Positions 62,417-64,000 of a DNA stretch of 64,000 bases are shown piece after piece. A program made the translations under genes and the position numbers. The DNA comes from Papio anubis. Taxonomy: Eukaryota; Chordata; Mammalia; Primates; Cercopithecidae. Within the stretch, counting starts at the first letter, position 1; each line of letters opens with the position of its first letter. Where the stretch lies: assembly GCF_008728515.1 (NCBI RefSeq), contig NC_044981.1:93652426-93716425 (forward strand), in the 5' to 3' direction. A model generated the notes under the pieces. The model was not told where the DNA came from. It saw nothing but the letters and a program-made list of their open reading frames with translations, and did no database searches.

Positions 62417-64000
62417 GGTGAACAATCAATACACAAAAATCAGTAGCATTTCTATATGCCAACAGTGGGCAGTCTGAAAAGGAAATCAAAACAGTAATAC
62501 CATTTACAATAGCTGCAAATAAAATAAAATACCTAGGAATAAACTTAACCAAAGAAATGAAAGATCTCTATAATGAAAACTGTAAATACTGATAAACGAA
62601 GTTGAAGGGAACTCAAAAATTGGAAAGATATTTCATGTTCAATTGACTGGACAAATCAATTTTATTAAAACATCTATACTACCCAGTCTTCTTAAAATGT
62701 CCACACAGATTCAACACAATGGCTATCATAATGCCAACGACATTCTTCACAGAAATAGAAAAAAAAAAAAAAAAGGTTCTAAAATCTATATGGAACCACA
62801 ATAGGCCCAGAATAAACCAAAGTTATTCTGAGAAAAAGAACAAAACTGGAGGAATCACATTACTTGTCTTCAAATTATACTACAGAACTATAGTAATCAA
62901 AACAACAAGGTACTGGCCCAAAAACAGACACATAGACCAATGGAGCAGAATAGAGAATCCGGAAACAAATCCACACACCTACAGTGAACTCATTTTCAAC
63001 AAAGGTGCCAAGAACACACTTTGGAAAAAGACAATCTCTTCAATAAAGGGTGCTGGGAAAACTGGAGATGCAAATGCAGTAGAATGAAACTAGACACCTA
63101 TCTCTCACCATATACAAAAATCAAATCAGAATTTATTAAAGACTTAAACCTAAGACCTCAAACTCTGAAACTACTACAAGAAAACACTGGGGAAACTCTC
63201 CAGGATATTAGTCTGGGAAAAAATTTGAGCAATACCATATAAGAACAGGTAACCAAAGCAAAGATGGACAAATGGGATCACATCTAGTTGAAAAGCTTAT
63301 GCAGAGAAAAAGAAACAATCAACAAAGTGAAGAGATAACCCACAGAGAAAATATTTGCAAATCACCCATCTGACTAGGGATTAATGACCAGAATATATGA
63401 GGAGTTCAAACAACTCTATAGGAAAAAACATCTAATAATCCATTGAAAAATAGGGAGATGATTTGAACAGACATTTCTCAAAAGAAGACATACATATGGC
63501 AAACTGGCATATGGAAAGGTGCTTAACATCACTGATCTTCAAGGAAATGCAAATCAAAACTGCTATGAGATATTATTTCATCCAAGTTAAAATGGCTTTT
63601 ATCCAAAAGACAGGTGTATTATTCCGATTTTACACTGCCGATAAAGACATACCCAAGACTGGGAAGAAAAAGAGGTTTAATTGGATTTACAGTTCCACAT
63701 GGCTGGGGAGGCCTCAGAATCTCAGAATCACGGCGGGAGGCAAAAGGCACTTCTTACATGGCAACAGCAAGAAAGAATGAGAGAGAAGCGAAAGTGGAAA
63801 CCCCTGATAAACCCATCAGATCTTGTGAGCCTTATTCACCACCACGAGAATAGCACAGGAAAGACCAGCCCCTATGATTCAATTACCTCCCCTGGGTACC
63901 TCCCACAACTCATGGCAATTCTGGGAGCTACAATTTAAGTTGAGATTTGGGTGGAGACACAACCAAACCATAACAACAGACAATAACAAATGCTGATGAG
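62417..64000 (+). mobile_element. Old L1 (L1MA/L1PB-like) ORF2 3' part, continues past window
   Basis: Starting 'caatacacaaaaatcagtag', this is the C-terminal third of ORF2. The best frame is 62719-63087 (+) with the KNKTGGITL motif; others are 63021-63242 and broken continuations. An MST/THE1-type LTR interrupts it at 63615-63975, after which the same L1 resumes ('cagacaataacaaatgctga') and leaves the window at 64000. Wording ('gccaacagtgggcagtctga') indicates an older L1 than the L1PA-like copies. Confidence 0.88.
63615..63975 (-). mobile_element. MST/THE1-type MaLR LTR inserted in L1
   Basis: On the plus strand it runs from TGTATTATTCCGATTTTACA to AAACCATAACA; reversed it has the family's TG start with 'tggtttggttgtgtctccac' and 'gaggtaattgaatcataggg'. 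The 5-base flanks ACAGG (63610-63614) and ACAGA (63976-63980) are the target duplication with one change. At 361 bp it is near THE1 length. Plus-strand frames at 63463-63938 run across it and are not genes. Confidence 0.93.

Noticed and set aside
63463..63938. Overlapping plus-strand frames of 79-105 codons
   Set aside because: They run across the L1 and the reverse-oriented MST/THE1 LTR and are chance frames in repeats.

Overview
This is primate nuclear DNA, and no protein-coding gene can be supported in it. The organism call rests on primate-specific repeats: Alu dimers, L1 of primate type, and MLT1, MST/THE1 and ERV-L LTRs. The youngest Alu (14592-14904) carries several bases that, as I know the consensus sequences, are typical of Old World monkey AluY rather than human AluY. 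A macaque/baboon-type genome is therefore the best guess; that step is inference. All open frames longer than 60 codons are Alu, L1 or ERV-L relics, simple-repeat translations, or short chance frames, several of which do not begin with ATG.

Layout. 1-7.8 kb: mostly unique A+T-rich DNA, with a long ancient LINE-like relic (about 1.3-3.0 kb), an MLT1 LTR (3.57-3.92 kb) and a MIR (6.1 kb). 7.8-17.4 kb: a nest of insertions. An AluJ and an AluS (both with clear target-site duplications), a 3.8 kb L1 on the + strand, and a 2.7 kb L1 on the - strand that itself contains the young AluY, all lie in or beside what looks like an older degraded L1. 17.4-25.4 kb: the longest repeat-poor stretch. It holds a 43-bp perfect tandem duplication, a cluster of palindromic TAAT-core sites (20.6 kb), a MER20-like hAT relic (23.7 kb) and a 0.9 kb A/T island (24.2-25.1 kb). 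25.4-34.8 kb: a short L1 on the - strand with a 14-bp target-site duplication, unique DNA, a truncated Alu, a possible cryptic terminal exon at 31.0-31.4 kb, then a very old L1 on the - strand interrupted by an AluS whose tail has become a GGAA microsatellite. 36.3-43.8 kb: a complete-length but broken ERV-L provirus on the - strand, with two LTRs and a perfect 5-bp target duplication (ACACT), carrying an MLT1 LTR inside its leader. 44.0-47.9 kb: an L1 with a 5' inversion (twin priming), a 17-bp perfect target duplication and a 48-base T run at the inversion junction. 47.9-61.5 kb: unique DNA with MIR, L1, MLT1 and Alu pieces. 61.5-64.0 kb: an old, internally deleted L1 on the + strand interrupted by an MST/THE1-type LTR; it runs off the window edge.

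No genes act together here. The interpretable biology is the insertion history, plus several candidate non-coding regulatory stretches that need comparative or functional data. I found no evidence of a new multi-gene system.
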